A DNA stretch of 64,000 nucleotides from Nesterenkonia ebinurensis (GTDB lineage: Bacteria > Actinomycetota > Actinomycetes > Actinomycetales > Micrococcaceae): contig NZ_VWNF01000011.1 of NCBI RefSeq assembly GCF_008711175.1, forward strand, positions 496,001 to 560,000, in the 5' to 3' direction. Below the pieces are notes generated by a model. It was given only the letters and a program-made list of their open reading frames with translations, was not told the DNA's origin and did no database searches. The translations under genes were made by a program, and so were the position numbers. Shown piece by piece: positions 8,371-16,816 of the stretch. Position 1 is the stretch's first letter, and each line of letters starts with the position of its first letter.

Positions 8371-9732
8371 TCAACGCAGCGGGATTTTCAGTTCCACTAC
8401 GGTGCCGCCGGACTTCGGGGTGGCGATCGAGAGGTCGTAGCGGTCGCCGAAGAGCTGGTCGAGCCGCTCGGAGATGTTCTTCAGCCCTACTCCGGCATGC
8501 CCACCAGCGCCGTCCGGCCCGGTCAGCACAGCATCGGTGGAGTCCCCGACGACGCCGCCCCCCTCGGTCAGTGCGGTCAGCACCTCGGGGTCCATACCCA
8601 CCCCGTCATCGGAGACCCGGATGCTGGTGGTGCGGGTCAACGGATCCACACGGGCACGCAGCCGCACAGTGCCGCCCTCCTTCTTGGGAGCGATGCCGTG
8701 CTTGACCGCGTTCTCCACCAGGGGCTGGATGGTCAGCACCGGCACCCGGGAGGTCAGGGCCTGCGGGTCGATGTCGTAGCGGACCTGAAGCCGGGAGCCG
8801 AACCGGGCCTGCTCCAAGGAGAGATAGGTCCGCACAAAGAAGTACTCCTGGGCGAACTCGGCAAAATGCCCTTCCTGGCGGACCGCGTAGCGGAAGAACT
8901 CGGAGAGCCGCAGCAGCAGCTCCCGGGCCTCCTCGGGACGGGTACGGGCCTTGGAGGCAATGGTGTTGAGAATGTTGAACAGGAAGTGCGGATTGATCTG
9001 GGCACGCAGCGCGTCCAGCCGGGCGCTGGCGGCCAGCTGCTTCTCCCGGTCCAGCTCAGCCAGCTCCAGGTGCAGGCTGAGCATATTTGCCATATCCTCC
9101 ACCAGCTGCTTGGGCGGAATCTGCGTAGTCGCCTGGTAGACGCCCAGGGTGCCCACTACGCGCTGACCGATCCGCAGCGGGGCGATCACCGCGGAGATCA
9201 CCTCACAGTCCGGTTCGCGGCAGCCCACCGAGGCCTTGTCCCGGACCACCACAGTCTTGCCCCTGCGGACTGCGCGCGGGGCGGCGGAGGTCTGCATGGC
9301 TCCGCCGGGCAGATGATGGTTCTCGCCGGGCCCGATATAGGCCAGGATGTCCTCGGTGTCGGTGATGGACACCGCATCCCCGGAGAGCATGGGCCGCAGC
9401 AGCTCACAGGTGCGCCGGGCGGCGTCCTGAGTCAGCCCGGAGCGCAGCGGGATGGAACGCACTGCCAAATCACGCACACCACGGTCAGGCAGATCGCGGC
9501 GGCCGTGCGGATCGGCACCAGCGCTGCCGCGGCGGGGGCTGCGCAGGCTGCGGGAACCCCGGGGCCCGCGCAGCGCCGAAGGGTAACCCAGCACCACAGC
9601 AACGGTGAGCACGACGCCGATGCCCACAGTGGGCAGCACCGGCAGGGCTGGTGTGACCAGCACCTGGGTGACGATATAGATCAGAGTCCAGATGCCCAGC
9701 ACCGCTGCGGCCAGGATGAGGCTACCGCGCAC
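8371..9732 (-). CDS. LytS-like sensor histidine kinase
   Basis: A membrane sensor kinase of the His_kinase (PF06580) class. Two hydrophobic helices lie at the N-terminus (residues 5-50), rather than the five or six of true LytS. A GAF-like cytoplasmic sensor region follows (about 90-225, with RVVGTLGVYQ). The phospho-acceptor His249 sits in INPHFLFNILNTI, and the ATPase domain has the N-box VPVLTIQPLVENAVKHGI and a DDGVGMDPE G-box. The gene overlaps the upstream symporter gene by 11 bp, so symporter, kinase and regulator are one operon. The signal is unknown; family precedent suggests a small carboxylate such as pyruvate. Confidence 0.92.
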   Translation of the reverse strand: MRGSLILAAAVLGIWTLIYIVTQVLVTPALPVLPTVGIGVVLTVAVVLGYPSALRGPRGSRSLRSPRRGSAGADPHGRRDLPDRGVRDLAVRSIPLRSGLTQDAARRTCELLRPMLSGDAVSITDTEDILAYIGPGENHHLPGGAMQTSAAPRAVRRGKTVVVRDKASVGCREPDCEVISAVIAPLRIGQRVVGTLGVYQATTQIPPKQLVEDMANMLSLHLELAELDREKQLAASARLDALRAQINPHFLFNILNTIASKARTRPEEARELLLRLSEFFRYAVRQEGHFAEFAQEYFFVRTYLSLEQARFGSRLQVRYDIDPQALTSRVPVLTIQPLVENAVKHGIAPKKEGGTVRLRARVDPLTRTTSIRVSDDGVGMDPEVLTALTEGGGVVGDSTDAVLTGPDGAGGHAGVGLKNISERLDQLFGDRYDLSIATPKSGGTVVELKIPLR

Positions 9733-11419
9733 GCCGCTCCTCCTTTCTGCGCCACCGCTCGCGCAGAGTCAGGGCGGCCATCCGTTCAGCGTGCCGGTCG
9801 GCGGCGGTACCGTGCATGATCACCCAGTCGGCATCCACCTCTGCCGGGGGCTGTGTACGCAGCGAGACCAGGATGGTCAGTGTGAAGGCCAGCGGGGCGG
9901 CCACCAAGGTGGGGGCGGCGAAAAGTTCGCGCAGCGCTCCAGGCTCCATGAAGCTGGCGGTGAGGAACATGCCGATGGCAACGGTCGATCCGCTGGCCAG
10001 CCCGGCCAGGGCACCTGCGGCGGTGGTGCGCCGCCACCAGATGGCCAGCACCACCACCGGCGTCAGCGCTGAGCCGGCGATCGCGAACGCCCAGGTGACC
10101 ATGGTGGCCACCAGGGAAGGCATGGCAGGGGTGAAGGCATCAGGCCGCAGCAGCATGGCCAGTCCGGCAGCGATGCTGGCAGCGATCAGGGTGGAGACCC
10201 GGCCTACCCAGACGGCCTGGCGCTGGGTGGCCCTGGGGTTGATATGGCGTTCGTAGACGTCGTGACCCCATGTGGCTGCCGAGGCCAGTAACAGTCCGGC
10301 CACAGTGGACATCGCAGCAATCAGGGCAGCCGCTGCGATCAGCCCCAATCCGGCCTCATCCCCGTAGATCCGGCCCAGCACCGGCAGGGCGTGCTCAGGG
10401 ACCCGCAGCACCCCGTCCACGGTGAGCTCCTCCAACCAGGCGTGCTCGCGGGCTGCGGCCGGGATGATATCCCGGGCCGCAGTGCCCATCATCACCGCCA
10501 GTGCATAGAACATGCCGATCAGCAGCAGCACCCAGACAGTGGTGGTGCGGGCGGCCCGGCCGGTGGGGGCGGTGAAGTACCGGTTCATCACATGCGGAAG
10601 TCCGGCAGTACCAAGCCCCAGGGTGACCACCAGGGCCACCTGGCCCAGCTGCCCGTAACGAGCTCCGGGCTGGCCGAAGACGGCCTCCTGCCCCGGGCTG
10701 ATCGCATTCTGTTCCTGGGTCATCTGCCACTGGCCCTCGACGAACTCAGGATTGGCCAGGGGTTCTTGACTCAGGCTCTCCACTGCCTCCCCGTAGCGGA
10801 AGCCGTCGGCGCTGACAGTGACCGCCAGCCAGACCAGGGCGGCAAAGAGCAGCAGGAATTGCACCGCCTGGTTCCAAGTGGTCCCCCGCATCCCCCCGGA
10901 GGCGACTACCACGGCGATCACCGCAGTGGAGAGCAGCACCCCGGTGGAATAGGGACTGAGCCCGAACAGCCCGTGACCGACCAGCAGCTCCCAGGTGATG
11001 CCTCCGCCCACCGACTGGGGGATGAGGTAGCAGAGGATCACAAGCTGCACCACGCCCACCGAGTGCAGGCGCACCGCATCGGATCGCAGCCGCCGGCCCA
11101 GGAAGTCGGCCAGCGAGAATTCCCCGTAGCGGCGCAGTGGAGCGGCCACCAGCAGCAGCACCGGCACGAACCCGGCGGCGAAGCCCACCGCATACCAGGC
11201 GCCGTCGATCCCAGAGACGTAGACTGCCGCAGCCACCCCCAGGAACGACGCCGCGGAGAGGTAGTCTCCGCAGATCGCCCAGGAGTTGGTGACCACCCCC
11301 ACCCGCTGCCCGGCCAGGTAGAAGTCCACGGTGGAGGAGTGCCGGGGTCGGGTGATCACACTGACACCGAGCACGATCACCAGCACGGCGATCAGGGTGA
11401 TGATGGCGGTGGTGGTCAT
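9722..11419 (-). CDS. Sodium:solute symporter, ActP-like
   Basis: A 565-residue member of the SSS family with about 13 membrane helices. The N-terminal half contains FYLAGQRVGVVTNSWAICGD then YLSAASFLG, the segment that in ActP/MctP-type carriers lines the Na+ and substrate site. The C-terminal tail is basic and soluble. It is most like acetate/monocarboxylate permeases. It starts in a 4-base ATGA overlap with the DUF485 gene, the normal arrangement for actP-yjcH pairs, and ends inside the kinase gene. The substrate is inferred to be a short carboxylate. Confidence 0.9.
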   Translation of the reverse strand: MTTTAIITLIAVLVIVLGVSVITRPRHSSTVDFYLAGQRVGVVTNSWAICGDYLSAASFLGVAAAVYVSGIDGAWYAVGFAAGFVPVLLLVAAPLRRYGEFSLADFLGRRLRSDAVRLHSVGVVQLVILCYLIPQSVGGGITWELLVGHGLFGLSPYSTGVLLSTAVIAVVVASGGMRGTTWNQAVQFLLLFAALVWLAVTVSADGFRYGEAVESLSQEPLANPEFVEGQWQMTQEQNAISPGQEAVFGQPGARYGQLGQVALVVTLGLGTAGLPHVMNRYFTAPTGRAARTTTVWVLLLIGMFYALAVMMGTAARDIIPAAAREHAWLEELTVDGVLRVPEHALPVLGRIYGDEAGLGLIAAAALIAAMSTVAGLLLASAATWGHDVYERHINPRATQRQAVWVGRVSTLIAASIAAGLAMLLRPDAFTPAMPSLVATMVTWAFAIAGSALTPVVVLAIWWRRTTAAGALAGLASGSTVAIGMFLTASFMEPGALRELFAAPTLVAAPLAFTLTILVSLRTQPPAEVDADWVIMHGTAADRHAERMAALTLRERWRRKEERRAR

Positions 11420-11907
11420 CGGGTGGCGCCAGTGCTGGTCCCGGCGGCGGGGGAACCCCGCTCGCCTCTCGGTCGGGTACCGCGGCCCCGACCTTCGGGC
11501 CTAAAGTCGCTGGTCCCGGCGGCGGGGGAACCCCGCTCGCCTCTCGGTCGGGTACCGCGGCCCCGACCTTCGGGCCTAAAGTCTTCATCGGACTGACTGC
11601 CGAGCATGCGCTGCTCCACGCTGGAGCTCAGAGTAGCTGCGGCAATGCCGATGCCGGCGAAGACCACGTAGAGGCCCACTGCCACGGTGAGGAACCCGGG
11701 GCTCAGACTGCCGATCAGGCGGGAGTCCAACCACCAGTCCAGGGTCAGTGTCAGTACCGGGAAGGCAGCTACCACCACCAGGAACACGATGAAGTAGGTG
11801 ACTGCTATCCGGCGCAGGGTGCGGAAGGCGGCGTCGACCTCGGCGGGGGTATCGCGGGTCTCGCCGTCATACTGCGAGGCAGGGCCTGTCAGATCACCGG
11901 GGCTCAC
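11416..11907 (-). CDS. DUF485 membrane protein with repeat-derived tail
   Basis: A small two-helix inner-membrane protein of the DUF485 (YjcH) family, the usual partner of ActP-like symporters. Helices lie at about residues 34-57 and 68-92. Homologues usually stop soon after the second helix, at about 100-115 residues. Here the protein runs on for 50 residues as two identical 25-residue units (DFRPEGRGRGTRPRGERGSP plus AAGTS), encoded by the tandem repeat at 11434-11583. The tail is highly basic and probably disordered. The gene is translationally coupled to the symporter. Confidence 0.88.
   Translation of the reverse strand: MSPGDLTGPASQYDGETRDTPAEVDAAFRTLRRIAVTYFIVFLVVVAAFPVLTLTLDWWLDSRLIGSLSPGFLTVAVGLYVVFAGIGIAAATLSSSVEQRMLGSQSDEDFRPEGRGRGTRPRGERGSPAAGTSDFRPEGRGRGTRPRGERGSPAAGTSTGATR
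11434..11583. repeat. Perfect tandem 75-bp repeat inside a gene
   Basis: Two identical 75-bp units, 11434-11508 and 11509-11583, lie head to tail. Because 75 is a multiple of three, the copies keep the frame of the DUF485 gene. A diverged copy lies at 1252-1330, so the unit belongs to a dispersed family. Confidence 0.92.
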
Positions 11908-11924
11908 ATCTCTAGGCTACGTCG

Positions 11925-12431
11925 CTACGGCGCGGGCCAGCCGCGGTACATGGTCCAGGCGGCCCGCAGCAGGATCACCGCACCGCCGGCGGCCAGCACC
12001 AGCCCCATCCCGGGCAGGAAGGACCCCCACTGGGTGTCCATATTGGCCACCAGCAGATTGTAGCTCTGCAGCAGGCAGATCCCGGCCACCAGTGCGCCGG
12101 GGATCCCGGCATGGGCGATGGCCAGCCGCCGCCTGGGCACAAAGGCCCCGGCGAAGGCCAGGCAGCCCACGGAGAGGGTCAGCACCCCGGGCCCGTCGGT
12201 GCCGCGCAGCACAAAGGACTCACCGATCAGCTCCTGGGTGAGCGTCACGTAGATCCAGGGCAGAAACGCGGAGATGATCATGGCCATGCCGCCGATCATC
12301 ATTGGCCAGCTGCCCAGGTGGAAGATCCCCCAGCCGTGCTTGCGTCCTTCCCGGAACCGGGTGAAGACCCCGGCAAGGCCCTTCTGCTCCGCGTGCTTCT
12401 GCTGCGGTGCGGATGCGGTGGTGGTACTCAT
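11925..12431 (-). CDS. Four-helix membrane protein, unknown
   Basis: A 168-residue integral membrane protein with hydrophobic segments at about residues 39-60, 73-95, 103-125 and 135-158, and a soluble basic N-terminus (FREGRKHGWGIFHLGSWPMM). I do not recognise a family. It sits just upstream of the DUF485/symporter operon in the same direction, 17 bp before the DUF485 start, so it is probably the first gene of the transcript. The ATG at 12431 begins a sensible N-terminus; a longer frame to 12512 adds arginine-rich sequence unlike a real leader. A role in transporter assembly or sensing is only a guess from position. Confidence 0.75.
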   Translation of the reverse strand: MSTTTASAPQQKHAEQKGLAGVFTRFREGRKHGWGIFHLGSWPMMIGGMAMIISAFLPWIYVTLTQELIGESFVLRGTDGPGVLTLSVGCLAFAGAFVPRRRLAIAHAGIPGALVAGICLLQSYNLLVANMDTQWGSFLPGMGLVLAAGGAVILLRAAWTMYRGWPAP

Positions 12432-12556
12432 GACCCAGATTCTACGGTGAGGAGCGTCACAGAATCTAGATGAGCGGGCGCCTTGGTGCTCAACGGCGGG
12501 TAACAGCATCACCAGCGGTCAGAATCAGCCAATGTGCGGCAGATCACACGTATTCG

Positions 12557-12585
12557 ACCGCTCGCGGCGCCAGGTTGACCGCTCG
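12557..12585. promoter_or_regulatory. Candidate LytTR regulator binding site
   Basis: ACCGCTCG occurs at 12557-12564 and again at 12578-12585, separated by 13 bases: a 21-bp period, two turns of the helix. As I recall it, the E. coli BtsR (YehT) site is ACC[G/A]CT[C/T]A-N13-ACC[G/A]CT[C/T]A; both half-sites here fit 7 of 8 positions. It lies about 135 bp upstream of the DUF4212 start. A single related half-site occurs near 12510. Confidence 0.65.
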
Positions 12586-12720
12586 CCAACCCAGATGCAC
12601 CTTCTGCCCAGAAGAGCTTGTGAGGGCTGTCACATCGCGATTGTCTTATCCCAGGCATCTGTGCATCCGCGCGCAGATGCGAGATCGCCCTAAGTAGATT
12701 TAAGAGCAAAGGAGTCACAC

Positions 12721-13038
12721 ATGTCCGATGTGACACACGAGAGCTCTTCCGGCGCGGCACCGCCAGAGGACAACGGCTGGCGCCAGCGCTACTGGAAGAA
12801 GAACGTCCGGCTGATGGTGGTGCTGCTGGCCATCTGGTTCACCGTCTCGTTCGGGTTCGGAATCATTCTCATTGAGCCGCTGAACAATATCGAAGTCCTC
12901 GGGTTCCCACTGGGCCTGTGGTTCGCCCAGCAGGGCTCCATCTATACCTTCGTGGTGCTGATCCTGGTCTACGCGCTGTGGATGGACCGGATCGATAAGG
13001 AGTTCGGGGTAGCTGAGCCTAAGGAAGGTGCTCAGTGA
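12721..13038 (+). CDS. DUF4212 symporter small subunit
   Basis: A 105-residue protein with two membrane helices (about residues 32-52 and 68-90) and a soluble acidic N-terminus. The segments WRQRYWKKNVRLMVVLLAIW and PLGLWFAQQGSIYTFVVLIL are typical of DUF4212, found almost always next to VC_2705-type symporters. AAAGGAG lies 5-6 bases before the ATG. The stop codon overlaps the start of the next gene (TGATG), so the two proteins are made together. Confidence 0.93.
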   Translation: MSDVTHESSSGAAPPEDNGWRQRYWKKNVRLMVVLLAIWFTVSFGFGIILIEPLNNIEVLGFPLGLWFAQQGSIYTFVVLILVYALWMDRIDKEFGVAEPKEGAQ

Positions 13039-14729
13039 TGTTTGGACTGGAACCGATGCAGTTCTGGACTTTCCTGTTCTTGCTGCTGAGCTTCGGGCTC
13101 TACATCTACATTGCCTGGCGCTCCCGGGTGAAGGAGACCAAGGAGTTCTACGTCGCCTCCCGGGGCGTGCCCACCATCGCCAATGGTGCCGCCGTGGCGG
13201 CCGACTGGATGTCGGCGGCCAGTTTCATCGGCATGGCCGGCATGATCGCCTTCTTGGGCTCCGACGGCTCGGTCTACCTGATGGGCTGGACCGGCGGCTA
13301 TGTGCTGCTGGCTCTGCTGCTGGCGCCCTATTTGCGCAAATGGGGCAAGTTCACCGTGCCCGAGTTCGTGGGCGACCGGTACTCCGACACTGTGCGCGTG
13401 GTGGCCGCGATCTGCGCGATCGTCATCTCCTTCACCTATGTGGTGGGCCAGATGACTGGCGGCGGCGTGGTCTTCGCCCGGTTCCTGGGGCTGGAGGCGC
13501 ACTGGGCTGTGGTGGTTGCTGCAGTGGTGATCTTCTTCTACGCGGTGCTCGGCGGCATGAAGGGCATCACCTACACCCAGGTGGCCCAGTATTTTGTGCT
13601 GATCATCGCCTACCTGATCCCGGCAGTGGCCGTCTCTCAGCAGATCGGCGGCTTCCCGATTCCGCAGGTCACCTACGGCACCATCCTGGCTGAGCTGGAC
13701 GCACTGCGCACCGAGTTCGGCCTGGACCGGTTCACCGAGGCCTTCACCGGCCGCGACGGCGGCCAGCTGGACGTGTTCCTGGTGACCATGTCGCTGATGA
13801 TCGGTACTGCCGGCCTGCCGCATGTGATCATCCGGTTCTACACCACCAAGACGGTGCGCGGGGCGCGGTTCTCCGCCTTCTGGGCCCTGTTCTTCATCTC
13901 GCTGCTGTACCTGACCGCACCGGCGGTGGGCGCGTTCACCAACCTGAACCTGCTACAAGGTGCCCGGGAGGCCACTGCCGACAGCCTGCCGGCCTGGATC
14001 GAACCCTGGGAAACGGCGGGCTATGTGGAGCTGAATACGGATAGCGGTGCCATTGAGTCCGTCTCCAATGCGGCGGCCTCAGGCGCTGACCTGATCGTTT
14101 CCAACGACATCATGGTGCTGGCCTCCCCGGAGATCGGCGGTCTGCCGGCCCCGATCATCGGCCTGATGGCTGCCGGCGGTATGGCTGCGGCTCTGTCCAC
14201 TGCTGCGGGACTCCTGCTGGTAATCTCCTCCTCGGCCAGCCACGATATCTACTACCGGATGATCTCCAAGGAGAAGGCTTCCGAGAAGCAGCAGATGCTG
14301 GTGGGCCGCCTGGCGATGTCCGGTGCGGTGCTCGTGGCGATCATCGCTGGCCTGAATCCGCCGGCCTTCGTGGCTCAGGTGGTGGCCTTCGCCTTCGGAC
14401 TGGCGGCCTCCACCTTCTTCCCGATCCTCATCCTGGGCATCTTCTGGAAGAAGGCCAACGCCAAGGGTGCGGCCGCAGGAATGCTCACCGGTCTGATCTT
14501 CAGCGCCAGCTACATGATCTACACGCTGCCGCTGTTCGGCCTTGAGGCCAATGATCACATCTGGGGCATCTCACCGGAGGGCATCGGAACGATCGGCGCG
14601 GCGCTGAACTTCATCGTCACCATCACGGTGTCCAACCTGACCAAGCCGCCCAGCGAGGAGGTCCAGGAGATGGTGGAGTCCATCCGCTACCCGGCCAAAC
14701 AGCAGTTGGAGGCTGCCGGCAAGCTGTAG
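13038..14729 (+). CDS. Sodium:solute symporter, VC_2705 type
   Basis: A 563-residue SSS-family transporter with about 13 helices, partner of the DUF4212 protein. EFYVASRGVPTIANGAAVAA and DWMSAASFIGMAG carry the core substrate/Na+ site. A large extracytoplasmic loop (about residues 305-355) is typical of this subtype. Relatives have been linked to acetate, pyruvate or other monocarboxylates. A GTG at 13035 and the ATG at 13038 are both in frame; the ATG overlaps the previous stop and is preferred. The operon ends in a hairpin at 14749-14788. It is a likely LytR target through 12557-12585. Confidence 0.92.
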   Translation: MFGLEPMQFWTFLFLLLSFGLYIYIAWRSRVKETKEFYVASRGVPTIANGAAVAADWMSAASFIGMAGMIAFLGSDGSVYLMGWTGGYVLLALLLAPYLRKWGKFTVPEFVGDRYSDTVRVVAAICAIVISFTYVVGQMTGGGVVFARFLGLEAHWAVVVAAVVIFFYAVLGGMKGITYTQVAQYFVLIIAYLIPAVAVSQQIGGFPIPQVTYGTILAELDALRTEFGLDRFTEAFTGRDGGQLDVFLVTMSLMIGTAGLPHVIIRFYTTKTVRGARFSAFWALFFISLLYLTAPAVGAFTNLNLLQGAREATADSLPAWIEPWETAGYVELNTDSGAIESVSNAAASGADLIVSNDIMVLASPEIGGLPAPIIGLMAAGGMAAALSTAAGLLLVISSSASHDIYYRMISKEKASEKQQMLVGRLAMSGAVLVAIIAGLNPPAFVAQVVAFAFGLAASTFFPILILGIFWKKANAKGAAAGMLTGLIFSASYMIYTLPLFGLEANDHIWGISPEGIGTIGAALNFIVTITVSNLTKPPSEEVQEMVESIRYPAKQQLEAAGKL

Positions 14730-14748
14730 CCTCTCTCTCCAGTCAGAT

Positions 14749-14788
14749 CACGACGACGCCCTCGGTACCCGCCGGGGGCGTCGTCGTG
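14749..14788 (+). terminator. Stem-loop terminator without U-tract
   Basis: A 13-bp GC-rich stem (14749-14761 with 14776-14788) begins 20 bp after the symporter stop codon. The lack of a U-tract is common for actinobacterial terminators. Confidence 0.75.
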
Positions 14789-14807
14789 TGCCTAGCTCTG
14801 CTGCGTT

Positions 14808-14915
14808 GAGCTGTTGGCTCTGGCGCGGGATTCGCCCTTTCCTCATAATTCGGCCGGCGCAGTGCGCCGCGCTCGAATTCGTCAGGGCGAAAGCCCCCTC
14901 TTGCGCCAGCAGCTC
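14808..14915. repeat. Nested 108-bp imperfect palindrome
   Basis: Four nested pairs share one centre: GAGCTGTTGG/CCAGCAGCTC, TTCGCCCT/AGGGCGAA, AATTCG/CGAATT and GGCGCA/TGCGCC. It ends 25 bp before the start of the DUF3311 gene, so it lies in that gene's leader or promoter. Confidence 0.65.
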
Positions 14916-14940
14916 ATTCACGTGGGTGTAGCCTTGAGAA

Positions 14941-15174
14941 GTGCATCTGACGGATCAGCGAAAATCTTCTCTGACCTGGCTCATCGCCAGCGTGCCAGTG
15001 ATCATGCTGGCGATGTTCGTGGTCCCCTACACGCTGCTGCGTGAGGTGGACGCCTGGTACGGCAGCGCCTTGTTCTGGACGGTGATGACCGTGGCGGTCA
15101 TCGCAGTCAACGTGATGGTCTCCGCCGGCTGGGACGATGAGTACGAGACCCAGCCTGAGCGAGGTCAGCTCTGA
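14941..15174 (+). CDS. DUF3311-like symporter small subunit
   Basis: A 77-residue protein with two membrane helices (residues 12-32 and 40-62) and a short acidic tail. Size, GTG start and TGATG coupling to the next symporter match the DUF3311 proteins that accompany PanF-like transporters. It is the third kind of symporter partner in 4 kb. No further function can be read. Confidence 0.8.
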   Translation: MHLTDQRKSSLTWLIASVPVIMLAMFVVPYTLLREVDAWYGSALFWTVMTVAVIAVNVMVSAGWDDEYETQPERGQL

Positions 15175-16679
15175 TGGACTCCACCTGGGTCTGGATCGGC
15201 ATCGGCCTGTACTTCCTAGTCGCCACCTCGGCGGCCCTGCTCTCCCGCTCCGGGACGGCCGAGGATATGACCGACTACTTCCTGGGCGGCCGGCGGATGG
15301 GCGGGTTCCTCTCTGCGATGAGCTACTCGGCCACCACCTACTCAGCGTTCATGATGATCGGCCTGGCCGGACTGACCTATGCCGGGGGCGTCGGAGCACT
15401 GGGCTTTGAGCTGCTCTACCTGTGCGGAGTCACCCTGGTGCTGATCTTCGGGCCCCGGTTCTGGCGGGTCGGGCGGCGCTTCGGGTATGTGACTCCCTCG
15501 GAGATGATCGGGCACCGCTATGTCAGCCGAGCCTCCGGCGCGGTGGCGGCGATCGCCAGCTTTGTGTTCCTGCTCCCCTATGCGGCCGTCCAGCTGGCCG
15601 GGGCCGGCTACCTGGTCTCCGGGATGACCAACGGGGCCATCAGCTTCACCACCGGCACTGCGGTGGTGTGCTTCGCAGCCATCGTCTTCGCCATGGTCGC
15701 CGGGCTGCGCTCAGTGGTCTGGACCGATGCCCTCCAATCAGTGATCATGGTGCTCTCAGCCACCCTGGTGGTGGTCATCGTCATCCACCAGCTCGGTGGA
15801 CTGGGCGGGTTCTTCGACGCCTTGGAGGACCAGCCGGGCGCACTGTCTGTGCCGGGCGAAGGCTACTTCACGCTCTCCACCTTCATCGCGCTCTCCCTAC
15901 CCTGGATCTTCTTCTCCATCTCCAATCCTCAGGTCTCCCAGCGGCTGTTCACCCCAGGTTCGCTGAAGGATATGCGCCGGATGCTCATCGGGTTCCTGGT
16001 CTTCGGGTTCATCTATACCTTGGTCTCGGTGTTCTGGGGCTTTGCGGCACGGATCCACTTCCCTGACCTTGAAGCCGCAGACAGCGCCACACCGACTCTA
16101 CTGGGCTCGGGGCTGGTACCCGCCCCGCTGGCGATCATCGTGATGATCGGCATTCTGGCCGCTTGTGTCTCCACCATCGACTCGATCATGCTGACCCTGT
16201 CCTCAATGATCACCCGGGATGTGGTCAGTGCCCGCCGCGGACTCAGTGAACGGATCCAGCTGGCGGCCGGCAAGGCGGTGATCCCAGTGGTGGCCGGGCT
16301 GGCCTATGGGTTCGCTCAGCTGCAGCTTGACCTGATCGCGGTGCTTTCGGTCTCCGCCTCTGCGGGCCTGCTGGTGATGGTCCCGCCGATCATCGGTGCC
16401 TTCTTCTGGAAGCGCGGCACCTCCGCTGGTGTGATCAGCTCGGTAGTGCTGGCCGGTTCGCTGGTGCTGGGCCTGGAGTACACCGGGACCGCACTGCTGG
16501 GCCAGGGTTCCGGGGTCTGGGGTCTGCTGCTGGCCGTTGTGCTGTTCGTGGGCGTCAGTCTGCTTACCCCCGCACCCCGGGAGCGAGCTGTCGAGTTCAT
16601 CGAAGCCTCCCGGTCACCACGACACCGGATTGGGCCAAGCACAGAGCCGAGCACGCTCGGAGTCGGCCGAGGCGATTGA
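15174..16679 (+). CDS. Sodium:solute symporter, PanF-like
   Basis: A 501-residue SSS-family permease with about 13 helices. DYFLGGRRMGGFLSAMSYSA and TTYSAFMMIGLAGLTYAGGV form the first core helices; ACVSTIDSIMLTLSSMITRD is the conserved helix-8 region. It resembles pantothenate or monocarboxylate carriers more than the two other symporters nearby. The C-terminal tail is hydrophilic. Translation is coupled to the DUF3311 gene. The 137-bp gap that follows faces a convergent gene. Confidence 0.9.
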   Translation: MDSTWVWIGIGLYFLVATSAALLSRSGTAEDMTDYFLGGRRMGGFLSAMSYSATTYSAFMMIGLAGLTYAGGVGALGFELLYLCGVTLVLIFGPRFWRVGRRFGYVTPSEMIGHRYVSRASGAVAAIASFVFLLPYAAVQLAGAGYLVSGMTNGAISFTTGTAVVCFAAIVFAMVAGLRSVVWTDALQSVIMVLSATLVVVIVIHQLGGLGGFFDALEDQPGALSVPGEGYFTLSTFIALSLPWIFFSISNPQVSQRLFTPGSLKDMRRMLIGFLVFGFIYTLVSVFWGFAARIHFPDLEAADSATPTLLGSGLVPAPLAIIVMIGILAACVSTIDSIMLTLSSMITRDVVSARRGLSERIQLAAGKAVIPVVAGLAYGFAQLQLDLIAVLSVSASAGLLVMVPPIIGAFFWKRGTSAGVISSVVLAGSLVLGLEYTGTALLGQGSGVWGLLLAVVLFVGVSLLTPAPRERAVEFIEASRSPRHRIGPSTEPSTLGVGRGD

Positions 16680-16816
16680 GCAGCGTGAGCGAAGCGAGGT
16701 CGCCGCAGCACTAAGTTCAGCAATGCCCGCCTTCCTGCTTCCGCTTAGTCCTGGCAGTAAATCAGCTGTGTCAGCGGCCGGGACCCGTGTAGCTTCTCAG
16801 CCCAGGAGTCTGATCG

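Noticed and set aside
8278-9819. 513-codon plus-strand frame across the kinase gene
   Set aside because: It mirrors the LytS-like gene; its low-complexity H/Q/G composition is an antisense artefact.
10391-11596. 401-codon plus-strand frame opposite the symporter
   Set aside because: Antisense to an intact SSS permease and composed of H/G/Q-rich sequence; not a protein.
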